Assembly (NCBI RefSeq): GCF_900188005.1
Contig: NZ_FZNR01000002.1
Location: forward strand, 909,251 to 973,250
Direction: 5' to 3'
Source: Actinoplanes regularis
Lineage (GTDB): Bacteria; Actinomycetota; Actinomycetes; Mycobacteriales; Micromonosporaceae
DNA: 64,000 nt
The translations under genes and the position numbers were made by a program. Positions 52,576-61,926 of the stretch are shown here, piece by piece; position 1 is the stretch's first letter, and the number at the start of each line of letters is the position of its first letter. A model generated the notes under the pieces. The model did no database searches. It was not told where the DNA came from and was given only the letters and a program-made list of their open reading frames with translations.

Positions 52576-52635
52576 CTGTCACGGAAAGGTAGTCGCGGTC
52601 GGCTTCACCGATCTGCAACTACCTTTCCGTGACAG
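52576..52635. repeat. 18-bp perfect inverted repeat between convergent genes
   Basis: CTGTCACGGAAAGGTAGT (52576-52593) and its exact complement at 52618-52635 flank a 24-base spacer. It lies between the secreted protein gene and the end of the minus-strand phage-like operon, so it may be a bidirectional terminator or mark the edge of the element. Confidence 0.6.
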
Positions 52636-52640
52636 TGATA

Positions 52641-53459
52641 TTAGGCCGCCGGCGAGCGGTGTCGCCTCTGCCGCATCCGGTCCAATAAATTAGCAATGTC
52701 GCCGAAGCGGAAAAGCGGCAGAATTCTCGGACTGCCTTCATTGTTGATCTTTCCGGGGATCCCGTCGACGGGCTGTAGCACCTCGCGTTCGTTCCACTTG
52801 TTGACGAGCTTGCGAATCTGGCAGCCGGTGCGGTCGGTTTCGAGGAAGCCGGCCAGGTGGGCGGCCTCGGCCGCGGTGACGTGCTTCTCGTCGAGGGCGG
52901 CCCGAAGGATCTCCTGGGATTCGTCAACATTCCAGCTGGCCCCGCAGTTGCTGGCCTTGCACTGGACGATGTCGCGGCCGTGGGGTGCGTAGAGGATGCG
53001 GCCGCAGTCGCACATGCCGACGAGGCGCTGCTTGCCCGAGCCGGGCCGGTCGACGAGCTGCTCCAGGAGGCGGCAGGCGTAGTGGAGTTCGTCGAATGCC
53101 TCGCCGGCCTCGCGCTGATGGCGCAGCCATTCGACGTCGCCAGCAAGCTCACGTGCGGCCCCGGCCAGCGTCCCTGCGATCGGGTGGCCGCCAGCAGTGT
53201 GCCGGGCCCAGGTAGTGATCGTGTTCTCGACGGTGGCGTAGTCGGCAGCGGCCTCGAGGTTGACGATCAGGGGCCGCTCGCGGCCGCCACGGCTGCCGAA
53301 TCCACTCCCGTAGCGGGTCTGGCGCGCGATGACATTGGGGGCGTCCTCGGCATGGCCGGCGGCCTGGCGGAGCGCGTCGGCGAGGTCTCGGCCCTCCTGG
53401 GCGCAGATGTAGCCGTCCTGGTTGGGCTTGCCGCAGCGGAGGCAGGTGGGGCGGTTCAT
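52641..53459 (-). CDS. Phage-like zinc-ribbon/HTH protein
   Basis: 272 aa. It starts MNRPTCLRCGKPNQDGYICA (zinc-ribbon Cys), with a second Cys set (MCDCGRILYAP, VQCKASNCGASW), then a C-terminal HTH-like part with ITAAEAAHLAGFL-type helices. GGAGGA lies five bases before ATG 53459. The same layout recurs in actinophage early regions; it probably binds DNA. Last gene of the operon. Confidence 0.6.
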   Translation of the reverse strand: MNRPTCLRCGKPNQDGYICAQEGRDLADALRQAAGHAEDAPNVIARQTRYGSGFGSRGGRERPLIVNLEAAADYATVENTITTWARHTAGGHPIAGTLAGAARELAGDVEWLRHQREAGEAFDELHYACRLLEQLVDRPGSGKQRLVGMCDCGRILYAPHGRDIVQCKASNCGASWNVDESQEILRAALDEKHVTAAEAAHLAGFLETDRTGCQIRKLVNKWNEREVLQPVDGIPGKINNEGSPRILPLFRFGDIANLLDRMRQRRHRSPAA

Positions 53460-53734
53460 GCGGTCCTCCGTGTGGTGCAGGCGTGCCGGGCGTGCACGCG
53501 TTCGGTCATGCGGGGATCGGAGAGCCGGGTGGAGCAGCGGTAGGCAAGCTGGCCGTCGTGGAGCCGGGCGTAGGTCGGGATTCCGGCGGCGAGGGCTTCG
53601 ACTTGCGCGCCGATGCTGGCGAGCGGCAGCAGGTCGACGCGGACGACGATGCCTTCGTCCAGGGCGACGAGAATCGGCATGGCGCAGCGGCGGCAGGCGT
53701 CGAGTTGGGCGGCGGTGGAGGCGAAGTGGGTCAC
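53456..53734 (-). CDS. Hypothetical small Cys-containing phage-like protein
   Basis: 92 aa from GTG 53734 (THFASTAAQLDACRRCAMPI). CRRC plus later YRCSTRLS and RHACTT may bind zinc. Its stop overlaps the next start (ATGA). The frame stays open to 53905, but that part reads through a long inverted repeat, so I prefer the shorter product; no good ribosome site is visible. Confidence 0.45.
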   Translation of the reverse strand: MTHFASTAAQLDACRRCAMPILVALDEGIVVRVDLLPLASIGAQVEALAAGIPTYARLHDGQLAYRCSTRLSDPRMTERVHARHACTTRRTA

Positions 53735-53749
53735 TACCGGACCGCCGCT

Positions 53750-53888
53750 GCGGGGTTTGGGACTTTGCCGGGTTTTCTGTGGCCAACGCCCGTAAGCCTC
53801 CCGACGGAATATGCACTCTCCGTAGTCGCTTCGTAGTTCACGCACGCGCGGGGGTCTGAAAGAAACCCGGCAAAGTCCCAAACCCCGC
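53750..53888. repeat. 26-bp perfect inverted repeat around an 87-bp spacer
   Basis: Left arm 53750-53775 (GCGGGGTTTGGGACTTTGCC then GGGTTT) and its exact complement at 53863-53888. It sits in the only sizeable non-coding gap of the replication operon, right beside the prim-pol/helicase gene. Candidate replication origin, recombination site or strong transcriptional attenuator. Confidence 0.7.
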
Positions 53889-53894
53889 ACCACA

Positions 53895-56650
53895 TCAGTC
53901 GCCACCGGTTCCCGATGTCACGATCTGCCACGTTTTTGCCTTATCCCGGGTCTCGCCTGCCTGCCGGACCGCGAATCCGCCCGCCCAACGTCCGGTCCGA
54001 TTCGAGAGCCACTTCCCGAGCGACTTCGAGACGCCGGCAGGCCCGTTCGGGTGCCACGCGGCCTTGTCGGCGAGGTCGCCCGGGAGCGCGTCGATCGGGA
54101 TCCGCCCGGTCGGCGTAAGCCCGCCCATGTCGATGTCGGCGAGCAGGCCCTTGGCCGTCCACGTCTCGTCCTGGTAGGCGGTGTGGACGGCGTTCAGGAA
54201 GACGCCCCACTCGTCGTCATCGGAGCCGACCTCGATCTGCGTGGAGGCGTGGTCGAACTCTCCGCCGATCGCGGCGTGGGCCAGGATGCCGTTGACGGTG
54301 CGAACCCAACGCGCGTACCCGTCGGAGGACTTCTCGGCGCGCATCGGCCGACCCGCGGCCACCCAGGAGCGGACGATCGTCAGGAGTGCGTGCAGCAGCT
54401 CGCCGCGACGCTCCTTCACCCAGCTCTCCAGGTCGGAGATCGCGAAGCCGGTTCGGAGCTCCGGGTTCGGTCGGCCGGGGTCGATCGCGGTCCGGATAGT
54501 GCGCCGCGGCAGGTCGCCGCCGATGGACAGGTTGTTGCCGGTGATCGTCCACAGCCTGTCGTTGCTGGCCCGCGTCCAGCCGGTGGAGCCGAGCGGCCGG
54601 TCGTCCCATTGGTCGGAGGTGAGCAGGCCTGCGAGGGTGCTGCTCTTCAGTGCGCCGCTCACGTTGTCGACCACGATGACCGGGCCGGTGGTCACGCTGA
54701 GAATGCTCGTGATCTGCTTGCGCAACTCCGTGTCGTCGTCGGGCATCTCCGCGCGGAACACGCCGCCGTGGATCCACCGGGCGAGGTTGGCGAGCAACGT
54801 CTTGCCGGAGCCTGGCTGGTGCGCCTCGATGGCGTGCAGCTTGTACGGCGGCGGGCACATGGCGCGCAGCAGCGGCGTGAGCAGGTATCCGAGGTAGTTG
54901 GCCTTGAAGTGGTCGGAGACGAACGGGAAGCCGGCCACCATCTCGTCGACGAGCTTGACCGCGTCGGCGACCTCGGCGGCAGTCGGCTCGGCGGCGACCC
55001 GCGGGATCTCCAGCCCTGGTTCGGGCAGATGCAGCAGCCCGGTCGCCGCGTCGTATCCCGGCTCCTCGAGGAGCGTGCCGTTCGGCCGGAACACCGGGCT
55101 GTGGACGACCCCGCGCAGCGGCCGCAGGTTCGGCAGCATGTCGGGCACGTCGAGCGCGGTCCGGGCTGCCGACCGCGGGAACAGGGCGGGCATCGGTTCG
55201 TCGCTCTCGCCGACCTTCTTCCACCGGAAGATGCCGTAGGTGTACGTGATCCGCGAGGCCAGCGTCGAGTCGGTGACCGGGCGGACCTGCGCCGGGCCGT
55301 CCTGGTCGTTCTCGCCGCCGAGCGGCACGTACCCGTCTTCACCTTCGAGCGGGGTGTGGACGACGGTGTCGAGCCGCCGGAACAGCCCGGACAGCTTGCC
55401 CCGGCCGGCCTCGTCACGGAGCCAGTCCGCCGCGATCGCCGAGTTGGATACGTCGATCTCAGCAGAGCACACCCGCGACGGCGCGGCGGCCGGCGGAGGG
55501 TCGGGCACTGGCCCGCCGAGGATGTCCGTGAGCGCCTGGCGGTGCTCAGCGCCCGGGTCGGGTAGCGGCGTGCCGTATCCCTTCGCGGCGAGATCACGCG
55601 CGGCCGCCGAGTGGTCGCCGCCGAAGAATCGGGCCGCGAGCCAGCCACCCTTGGAGTACGACTCGCCGCCCTCGAGCGGCGCGGCCGCGGTGGTGAAGAC
55701 GTGGAGCCTGTCGGTGCCCATGGCGTTCGTCGACGCGCTCGTGCCGGTCGCCTTCCCGGGCCGGGTCCAGTAGGTGACGTCGTCCTGTTTGTAGTGTTCG
55801 CGCCAGCCGTCGGACGTGAGGATGTCCGCCCACGAATTCCGTTCGGCGTAGTCGTCGAGCGGGCTGATCGCGCCGGCCGGGCGGTCCACGGCCGGGAGAG
55901 TCGCCGGGTCGCTCGGCCGAACATTATTCGGCGACGGCGCGGGCGCGATCCGGGCGACGGCGGCGTCGAGCGCGTCGACCAGTTGGGCGTAGGAGTACCG
56001 AACGTTCTGCGCCGAGATGATCCGGCACGGCCGCGCCAGACCCTCCTTGCGGTTGACGGTGCCGGGGATCCGCAGCACCCGGGCGAGGTCGCCGACGCCG
56101 CGCCCGTACCGCCAGCCGAGCGACGCGGCGGCGTGCTCGATGACGCGCTGCCAGTCCTTCGCGAGCCGCTTGGCGGCGTCGAGGTTCTCGGCGGTGATCT
56201 GGTGCGGCTGGTCGAGGAGCCAGATCGGGTAGAGGCCTCCGCCGGAGTGCACCCAGATCGTGGGCGTTGGCAGCCCGGTCGCGGCGATGACCGCACGGCC
56301 GGCAGCCTCGTCCGGCGGCAGATTCTCTTCGGCGTGGCCCGGCCCGGCCCGGCCAGGTCGAGGTCGGCCCACAGCGCCGGGAGTGCCGAAGAGTCTGCGG
56401 CGCCACCGCGGCGTCCGGCTTCGGGGACCGTGGTGGTCGAGGTGATCCGGAGGTAGATGCCCTCGCGTCCCGCCTGGTCGAGGGAGGCGATGTAGGCGGC
56501 GGCCAGGTCGACCTGGTCGGCGGTGAAGGCGTGGCCCGCCCAGTCGTCGGTGGAGCAGATGAGCAGGTGCCCCGAGGATTGGCCGTGGACCACGTCGAGC
56601 CAGAGGCGTGCGGCGTCGAGGTCCAGGCGCGGGGTGGCAAGGTCGAGCAC
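53895..56650 (-). pseudogene. Prim-pol/helicase replication protein, frameshifted
   Basis: The gene starts at GTG 56650 (AGGGAG five bases upstream) with LDLATPRLDLDAARLWLDVV and ALWADLDLA (D-x-D metal site). The rest, in a different frame from about 56350 on, runs HAEENLPPDEAAGRAVIAAT, VHSGGGLYPIWLL and DLARVLRIPGTVNRK (archaeo-eukaryotic primase features), then HQPGSGKTLLANLA (Walker A) and PVIVVDNVSGAL (Walker B). The frames join exactly at a (GGGCC)3 run; two units would restore one 917-codon frame. It should prime and unwind element DNA; as written it is split. Confidence 0.7.
56336..56350. repeat. (GGCCC)3 microsatellite at the prim-pol frameshift
   Basis: Three tandem five-base units, followed by GGCCA. 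Removing one unit gives the continuous ...DLAGPGHAEEN... reading, so gain or loss of a unit turns the gene off or on. Confidence 0.65.
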
Positions 56651-56743
56651 GGGACTCCCTGTCGGTATGTACCTACATCGATTGAGGGAATCACTGCCCC
56701 GCCGGCGGACCAGCGGCTGGCGAGGCAGTGGGACGGGTTCGGC

Positions 56744-57394
56744 TTAGAAGGGAGGCTCGGCCGGGAAGCGCTGCTGCTGCGCGGTGTGCGCGGCGACGAG
56801 CGCCTCCTGCGTGGCGGGCGGCAGCGTCGCCCACATGCCCGGGTCGACACCGGGCGGGCAGGCCAGCGTGCCGGGCAGGGCCTGCTGCGCGACCGCGGCC
56901 GGAGCGGGCTGCGTGGCGTACGCCTGAACCGGCGCCGCCGGAGCCGGTGCCGCAGATGCGGTGACACCGGCGAACGACACCGCGGGCGGCTGGTACTGCG
57001 CGGCGTACAGCTTCGGCGCGCTCAGACCGGCCTGGGCCGGACCGTCCGCGACGTAGGTGATCGTCAGGACGCCACCGGTGTGGATGCCGCTGGCGCCGGA
57101 CGCCCGGACCGCGTTCCGGATCGCGTTGGTCAACTCCTTGCCCTTGATGTAGAGCGTCCGGGTGCCGTCGTCGTCCGGCTTGGCTGGGTCGCGCAGCGTC
57201 GTCGACAGCTGGACGAGGACCTGCATCTTCGGCGATCCGTCCGGCCAGGTCTCCGGGGCCTTCGTTCGGAAGTCGGTCTGCTGGCTGCTGGTCGGCTCGG
57301 CGGCGACGGTGCTGGTGTGGCTGACGCCGATGGTGTCGAATTTCAATGCGGCGGATCCGCCGCCCATGAGGATGTCGTTGGCGTCCTGGGTCAC
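56744..57394 (-). CDS. Phage-like protein of unknown function
   Basis: 216 aa from GTG 57394, with AAGGAG upstream. It starts TQDANDILMGGGSAALKFDT, and contains TLYIKGKELTNAIRNAVRAS and GGVLTITYVADG; the last 90 residues are Ala/Pro/Gln-rich and probably disordered. Position between a nuclease and the primase suggests a DNA-metabolism accessory such as a single-strand-binding or recombination protein, but no motif proves it. Confidence 0.55.
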   Translation of the reverse strand: MTQDANDILMGGGSAALKFDTIGVSHTSTVAAEPTSSQQTDFRTKAPETWPDGSPKMQVLVQLSTTLRDPAKPDDDGTRTLYIKGKELTNAIRNAVRASGASGIHTGGVLTITYVADGPAQAGLSAPKLYAAQYQPPAVSFAGVTASAAPAPAAPVQAYATQPAPAAVAQQALPGTLACPPGVDPGMWATLPPATQEALVAAHTAQQQRFPAEPPF

Positions 57395-58320
57395 GGAATC
57401 TCCTTGGTGCTGATGGTGGCCGGCGCCGCCGCGGCGCCGGAGTCGATGAGTCCGGCGGTTGCTCGAGCAACGTGCGCCTGCGGGCTCCGGTCGCCGGCGC
57501 AGCCGTTCCAGTCGGACGCGAGGCCGGGCCGGTAGAACGGGCACCACTTGCAGGTGTCCTTGCCGGGCGCGGCCGGGATCATGGTGATGAGGTGTCCGGC
57601 GTTCGCCCCGCCGAGGCCGTGCACGAGGTTGAACGTGTCCTAGTAGCGGCCGATCGCGGCGAGCGCGATCTCCTCGTCGTACGGCTCGGTCCACTCCCGC
57701 GACTTGTCGTAGTCGTAGTCGCGTGCCAGCAGGACCAGGCGCACGTACCGGACCGGGCGGCCCTTCGCCTTGTGGCCGAGCCCGTAGAGGTGGCCCTGGG
57801 TGCGGTATTCCGGGCTGACCTGCTCGGCGGTCGGCTTGCCCATCCGCAGGGCTCGGTCGAGCTTCTCCAGCGCGGTCTTCCCGACGTGCTTCCAGTCGAC
57901 GACCATGTCGTGGTCCTGGTCGAACGCGTCGCCGGAGCCCGCGACCGAGGGATAGTCCGGCCGGCCGCCGGTGTTCGGCGCGCTTGGGGTGACGACCAGC
58001 CGGTCCTCGGCCAGCCACCGCTCGCGGCCGAGCTGCTTGTTCCAGTGCGCGACGACGTCCTCCATCGAGGCGTGCACGGCGGTGCCCTGGAACGGCGCCC
58101 ACGTCGGCGCGTCGATCGGCTTGCGCGGGGCGCCGGCCAGCTTCCGGCCGATCTGCTGCTGGCACGGCGTACCCAGCTCCGACGGGCCAAGTTCGCGCTG
58201 CATGGACCGCGGCCGCGAGGCCTCGTAGCTGATGAGGACCTGGCGGAGCTCGCGGACGGTGGATGGCGGCGGCCCGGCCGGCGGGAGCCCGGCAATCAAT
58301 GCGGTAAGCGGGTCGGTCAT
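57391..58320 (-). pseudogene. RecB/Cas4-like PD-(D/E)XK nuclease with in-frame amber stop
   Basis: 310-codon frame from ATG 58320 to 57391, interrupted by TAG at 57640-57642. The N-terminal part has GTPCQQQIGRKL (first Cys), GTAVHASMEDVV (RecB-type His) and HDMVVDWKHVGK (D-x-K). After the stop the frame continues DTFNLVHGLGGANAGHL and CKWCPFYR with a last Cys (C-x2-C-x13-C), the iron-sulfur Cys trio. Start and end overlap neighbours in ATGA/GTGA fashion, so the full frame is ancestral. The shortened 227-residue product lacks the cluster. Confidence 0.7.
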
Positions 58321-59099
58321 ACCGCATCACCGATTGCTCTGGTCAGCACCAGGTTCTGCTGGGCGTGATCGCGGATCAGGCGGCCGACGAGTTCTCCGAG
58401 CTGGGGGACGACGGCATTGCCGAGTCCTCTAAGTCGGTCCACTCGGGCGGGAACCCCATGAGCCACTCGACCCACGTCGGGTTCAGCAGTCCATGGGTCC
58501 CCGCCTGTCCGACCGCGTCGGTCAGCTCCTTCGATGCACCGGGATGGCGCAGGGTTGGCGAGCACCTTGCGTGGGACGGCCGCCGACCTAGCCACGCCGT
58601 TGGCGTAGGCCACAACGAACAGCCGTTCACGTGAGTGTGGTGCACCCAGGGCGCATGCGGATAGGAGCGTCCAGTCCGCATCGAACCCGTCCTCGGCCAG
58701 GTCACCGAGCATCCATCCGAAGGCGTCGGCGTCACCAAGGAGAGCTGGGACGTTCTCCACGAGGACGTAGTCCGGTCGTACTGCGCGAATGACAGCACGG
58801 AACCAGGGCCATCCCCAACGCTCGTCCGCAATTCCGCGGCGAAGGCCAGCCTGGGAGAACGGCTGGCAGGGGAAGCCGCCGGCAACCAGTCGAACAGCGG
58901 GTCTTGGCTCGGTGGCCCACCAGGCCGGTGAGGTACGGACGTCGTCATGCTTCGGCACTCCCGGCCAGTGGTGTTCAAGTACGGTTCGGCACCAGGCATC
59001 CAGCTCGACCTGACCGACGCAGGTCCAGCCCGCGCGGTCGAGGCCGAGGTCCAAGCCGCCGATACCGGAAAACAGCGATAGGTAGCTCAGGCTGCTCAC
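58317..59099 (-). CDS. C5-cytosine DNA methyltransferase (Dcm type)
   Basis: 260 aa, short for the family. Motif I LSLFSGIGGLDLGLDRAG, motif IV VAGGFPCQPFSQAG with the catalytic Cys, motif VI YVLVENV, motif VIII region SRERLFVVA, and a motif X-like RLRGLGNAVVPQ. The target-recognition region between VIII and IX is only some 50 residues, so sequence specificity may be simple. GTG 59099 overlaps the helicase stop (GTGA). No restriction enzyme is adjacent; it probably protects element DNA from host restriction. Confidence 0.82.
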   Translation of the reverse strand: MSSLSYLSLFSGIGGLDLGLDRAGWTCVGQVELDAWCRTVLEHHWPGVPKHDDVRTSPAWWATEPRPAVRLVAGGFPCQPFSQAGLRRGIADERWGWPWFRAVIRAVRPDYVLVENVPALLGDADAFGWMLGDLAEDGFDADWTLLSACALGAPHSRERLFVVAYANGVARSAAVPRKVLANPAPSRCIEGADRRGRTGGDPWTAEPDVGRVAHGVPARVDRLRGLGNAVVPQLGELVGRLIRDHAQQNLVLTRAIGDAV

Positions 59100-60471
59100 G
59101 CGGGCAACCCCCTCGGGGAATTGATGACGACGACCTGCTGCGCGGCCCGCGTGATCGCGGTGTAGAGCCACCGCTGGCCGTTGATGTGTCCGGCGGCGGC
59201 CGCGGCGGTGGGCGGGTGGCCGGCCTTCTCGGCTTCGCTGGCGGCGGCCCGGGCGAAGATCCACGACTCGTCGACGACGAGGACCCGGTCCCATGCGACC
59301 CTTGCGACTTGTGGCACGTGATGGCCTGCGCGAAGGTGAGCGCCGAGACGGTGCCGCGACCGTCCCGCTTGGCGAGCTTCTCGCCGTCCTGGCCAGCGAA
59401 CCCGGACAGCCAGCAGGTGATCCGCCGCTCGTCGCCAGCGTCGTCGAGCAGCTGCAGCGTGATCCGGTCCCGGTCCGGTTCCTTCGCCGAGACCACGGCG
59501 AACTGCTGGCCGTTGAAGACGTCCGAGTTGTTCGCGAGGCCGATGACCTTGTCGCCCGGCTGCGGGATCGGCCCGGCCAGACCGGCGATGTCGCGCAGCA
59601 GATGGATGGCCTGCCACCTGGTCTTGTTGGTGCCGACGAGGACCTGGTCGAACCCGGCCAGCTGGTCGCGGGTGACGAACTGGCACCGGCCGGAGTCGCC
59701 GTCCATGCCGGCCATGCCGAGCGTGCGATCACCGGGCGGGGACCGCCGGACCGAGGTGGCGAGCCGGGCCACCGGGGAGTCGAGCGCGGACCGGTGGATC
59801 TCGGTAAGCAGATGGTCCGGGGTGGCGTGGATGAAATACCCGCCTCCCTCGACCGGGGGAAGCTGCGCCGGGTCGCCGAGACAGAGGACTTTCACGCCGA
59901 ACGAGAGCAGGTCGGCGGCGATTTTCTCGCCGACCATCGACACCTCGTCGAGCACCAGCAGCGGCGCGAACGCCAGCTCGGAGTCTTCGCGCAGAATCCA
60001 GTCGGGCGTGTGGAGCTTCTCTTCTTCGACCTCGATCGCCCGGTCGAGCACCGCGGCGTCGGCCGGGTCGGCGACCGAGGACCGCTGGCGCTTCAATTCC
60101 TCCAACCGGGCGCGGACCTTTTCCACAGCCTGGTAGATGAGGCTGTGGATGGTGCGCGCCTCGCAGCCCTTCTGCTGCAGGACGTACGCGGCCTTGCCGG
60201 TGAACGCCGCGTACTGGGCGTTGACGCCCAGCTCGTCGACGATGTGCCGGGCGAGGGTCGTCTTGCCGGTGCCGGCGTACCCGAACAGCCGGAAGATCTG
60301 CGGGCTGTCCTGCTCGGCGGTGTACCAGTCGACGATCTTCTCGATCGCCTCCTGCTGCTGCGGCGCGAACTCCATGCCGGCGGCCGGCTTCCGTGCCGGG
60401 ATGGTCGGCGGGGTGCCGATGCTGGTGCCGACGAGGTCCGCCAGGCGCAGATCGACGTCGAAACTGGTCAC
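59096..60471 (-). pseudogene. RecD/Pif1-like superfamily-1 helicase, frameshifted near the end
   Basis: From GTG 60471 (AGGAGA six bases upstream): FAPQQQEAIEKIVDWYT, FGYAGTGKTTLARHIV (Walker A), LLVLDEVSMVGEKIA (Walker B), LCLGDPAQLPPV (motif III) and LTFAQAITCHKSQGS (motif V). The last expected part, WDRVLVVDESWIF and LYTAITRAAQQVVV (motif VI), is in another frame: one base is missing near 59293-59297. The unshifted frame runs on to 58975 with Ser/Arg/Pro-rich nonsense inside the methyltransferase gene. Probably inactive. Confidence 0.7.
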
Positions 60472-60503
60472 GGGACTCTCCTGGGTGATGGAACCGTTGT
60501 CGA

Positions 60504-60782
60504 TCACGACTGGCCTGCCTGCGGCTGCTCACCGATCCGGATCGCCCGGTAGGCGGCCTGCAGGTCGGATCGGACCGCGGCGCCGTCGTAGTCGACGCCG
60601 ACCGCGTAGATCTGCCGCTCCGGGATGCAGCGGACCGCCGCCAGCACCGGGCCCGCGAGGAGCTTCCGGACGCGGGCGCGCTCCTCCTTCACGGCGGCCG
60701 CGACCTGCGTGTCGATCTCCTGGCGAAGCTTCGCGAGTTCCGCCGTGCTGAGCTTGCTGGCGAGGTACTCGATCTCGGTCAC
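60504..60782 (-). CDS. Hypothetical phage-like protein
   Basis: 92 aa from GTG 60782, with GGAGG five bases upstream: TEIEYLASKLSTAELAKLRQ, an amphipathic helix, then AVGVDYDGAAVRSDLQAAYR. It overlaps the preceding gene's stop (GTGA). No known domain. Confidence 0.5.
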   Translation of the reverse strand: MTEIEYLASKLSTAELAKLRQEIDTQVAAAVKEERARVRKLLAGPVLAAVRCIPERQIYAVGVDYDGAAVRSDLQAAYRAIRIGEQPQAGQS

Positions 60783-61033
60783 GACTGCCTCCCCACCGGC
60801 ACCGCCGCCCGGCCCGTGACCGGACCCGGCGCGAGCACCTCGCGGACTTCGAGCAGCGCGTCGAGGACCTTCTGCCGCCCACTGGCCTCCGGCTCGGACC
60901 GGGCGATGAGCAGCAGCTGGTCGACGCAGGCAAGCGTGTTGGTGAGAACCAGCCGGACCGAGCGCAGCTGCTCCCGAGGCGACGGCTCCCACAGCTGGAG
61001 AACCGCCTCGCGGCGACCGCCGAGGAACCGCAT
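60779..61033 (-). CDS. Hypothetical helical phage-like protein
   Basis: 84 aa, starting MRFLGGRREAVLQLWEPSPR; the central part (SVRLVLTNTLACVDQLLLIA) is helical. The start overlaps the resolvase-like gene's stop by one base (TGATG), and its end overlaps the next start. Unknown function. Confidence 0.5.
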   Translation of the reverse strand: MRFLGGRREAVLQLWEPSPREQLRSVRLVLTNTLACVDQLLLIARSEPEASGRQKVLDALLEVREVLAPGPVTGRAAVPVGRQS

Positions 61034-61368
61034 CAGTCCCTCACCGCCTGCCGTAGCAGCTCGACGAACGCGGCGCCGGACATGGTCACGAAGCCGTCGG
61101 CAGCGGAGGCCTTGCCGCGGCGGTGGTGCCAGACGACGCCGACGGCGACGCCCGCGTTCGCGGCTTCCACGGTGGCCTCGTCGACCCAGGCCGCGAGGGT
61201 GGTCGTCTTGCAGTTCTTCGCCTCGACGACGACGGGCAACCCGGCGATGTCTCCCTTGTCGGCGACGCCAGCCAGGGCGCGGCGCTCGACGCCGGGGAAG
61301 CCGGACTCGACCAGGTAGGCGGCGATGACACCTTCCCAGCGGGTGCCCTTGGCCTTCGCCGCGCTCAC
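61033..61368 (-). CDS. Holliday-junction-resolvase-like PD-(D/E)XK nuclease
   Basis: 111 aa from GTG 61368: AAKAKGTRWEGVIAAYLVES, RRALAGVADKGDIAGLP and VVVEAKNCKTT. The E (in RWE), D (in KGDI) and E-x-K (VEAKN) match the resolvase/endonuclease catalytic pattern. Small enzymes of this kind cut branched DNA during phage or ICE replication. Overlaps both neighbours by one to four bases. Confidence 0.68.
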   Translation of the reverse strand: MSAAKAKGTRWEGVIAAYLVESGFPGVERRALAGVADKGDIAGLPVVVEAKNCKTTTLAAWVDEATVEAANAGVAVGVVWHHRRGKASAADGFVTMSGAAFVELLRQAVRD

Positions 61369-61604
61369 GCGACCACGTCCAGCGCGTCGGCCCGGACGAG
61401 GATGTTGTCGCTGAAGCGGAACACCTTCTCGGGCGGGTTGGCCTCGTGCGCCAGCTTGTGGGCGGCCTCGGCGGCCGCGTTCATCTGTCCGGCGGTGTGC
61501 CGGGACGGGATGCCGTCCAGGTCGAGCTCGGCCTGGCAGCGGCGCTCGCAGCCGAACTCGACGAGGACGGCGGCCGGCGCGGTGAGGGTGCGAGGTCCGG
61601 TCAC
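61365..61604 (-). CDS. Hypothetical phage-like protein
   Basis: 79 aa from GTG 61604, with EFGCERRCQAELDLDGIPSR and AAEAAHKLAHEANPPEKVFR. Its two close Cys could belong to a metal site. Coupled by four-base overlaps on both sides. No family recognised. Confidence 0.5.
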   Translation of the reverse strand: MTGPRTLTAPAAVLVEFGCERRCQAELDLDGIPSRHTAGQMNAAAEAAHKLAHEANPPEKVFRFSDNILVRADALDVVA

Positions 61605-61846
61605 CGGGCACCACCGAAGCGCGCGCCGAAGAACTTGGTGATGATCCAGCGCCCCGGCGCCGGCGCGGCTGGCTCGACGGGCTGGCGGTGCCGGGGCACG
61701 TACGGCTTGCTCTTCTCGTCGGCGGCCGGGTCGACGGTGCCGGGAACGACGACCGGGAACGAGTCGGTCGCGACAGGACGGATGACCTGGGTGGTCTCGC
61801 CGACGGCGCGGGGCTCGCCCGGGCCGGGGCTGGTCGTGGTCGTCAT
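61601..61846 (-). CDS. Hypothetical phage-like protein
   Basis: 81 aa from ATG 61846, with AGGAGA seven bases upstream. The Pro/Thr-rich sequence (TTTTSPGPGEPRAVGETTQV) is probably disordered, ending GRWIITKFFGARFGGAR. Unknown. Confidence 0.45.
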   Translation of the reverse strand: MTTTTSPGPGEPRAVGETTQVIRPVATDSFPVVVPGTVDPAADEKSKPYVPRHRQPVEPAAPAPGRWIITKFFGARFGGAR

Positions 61847-61926
61847 GGCTGTTTCTCCTGCGAGGTGAAGGTGGAGGCCCCGGCCCGGGTCGCCTCCTGG
61901 GGGACCTGCGTCCCGGGCCGGGGAGA

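Noticed and set aside
58975..59300. C-terminal Ser/Arg/Pro-rich tail of the unshifted helicase frame
   Set aside because: It is out-of-frame translation after the one-base loss and reads into the methyltransferase gene; the true end is in the other frame at 59096.
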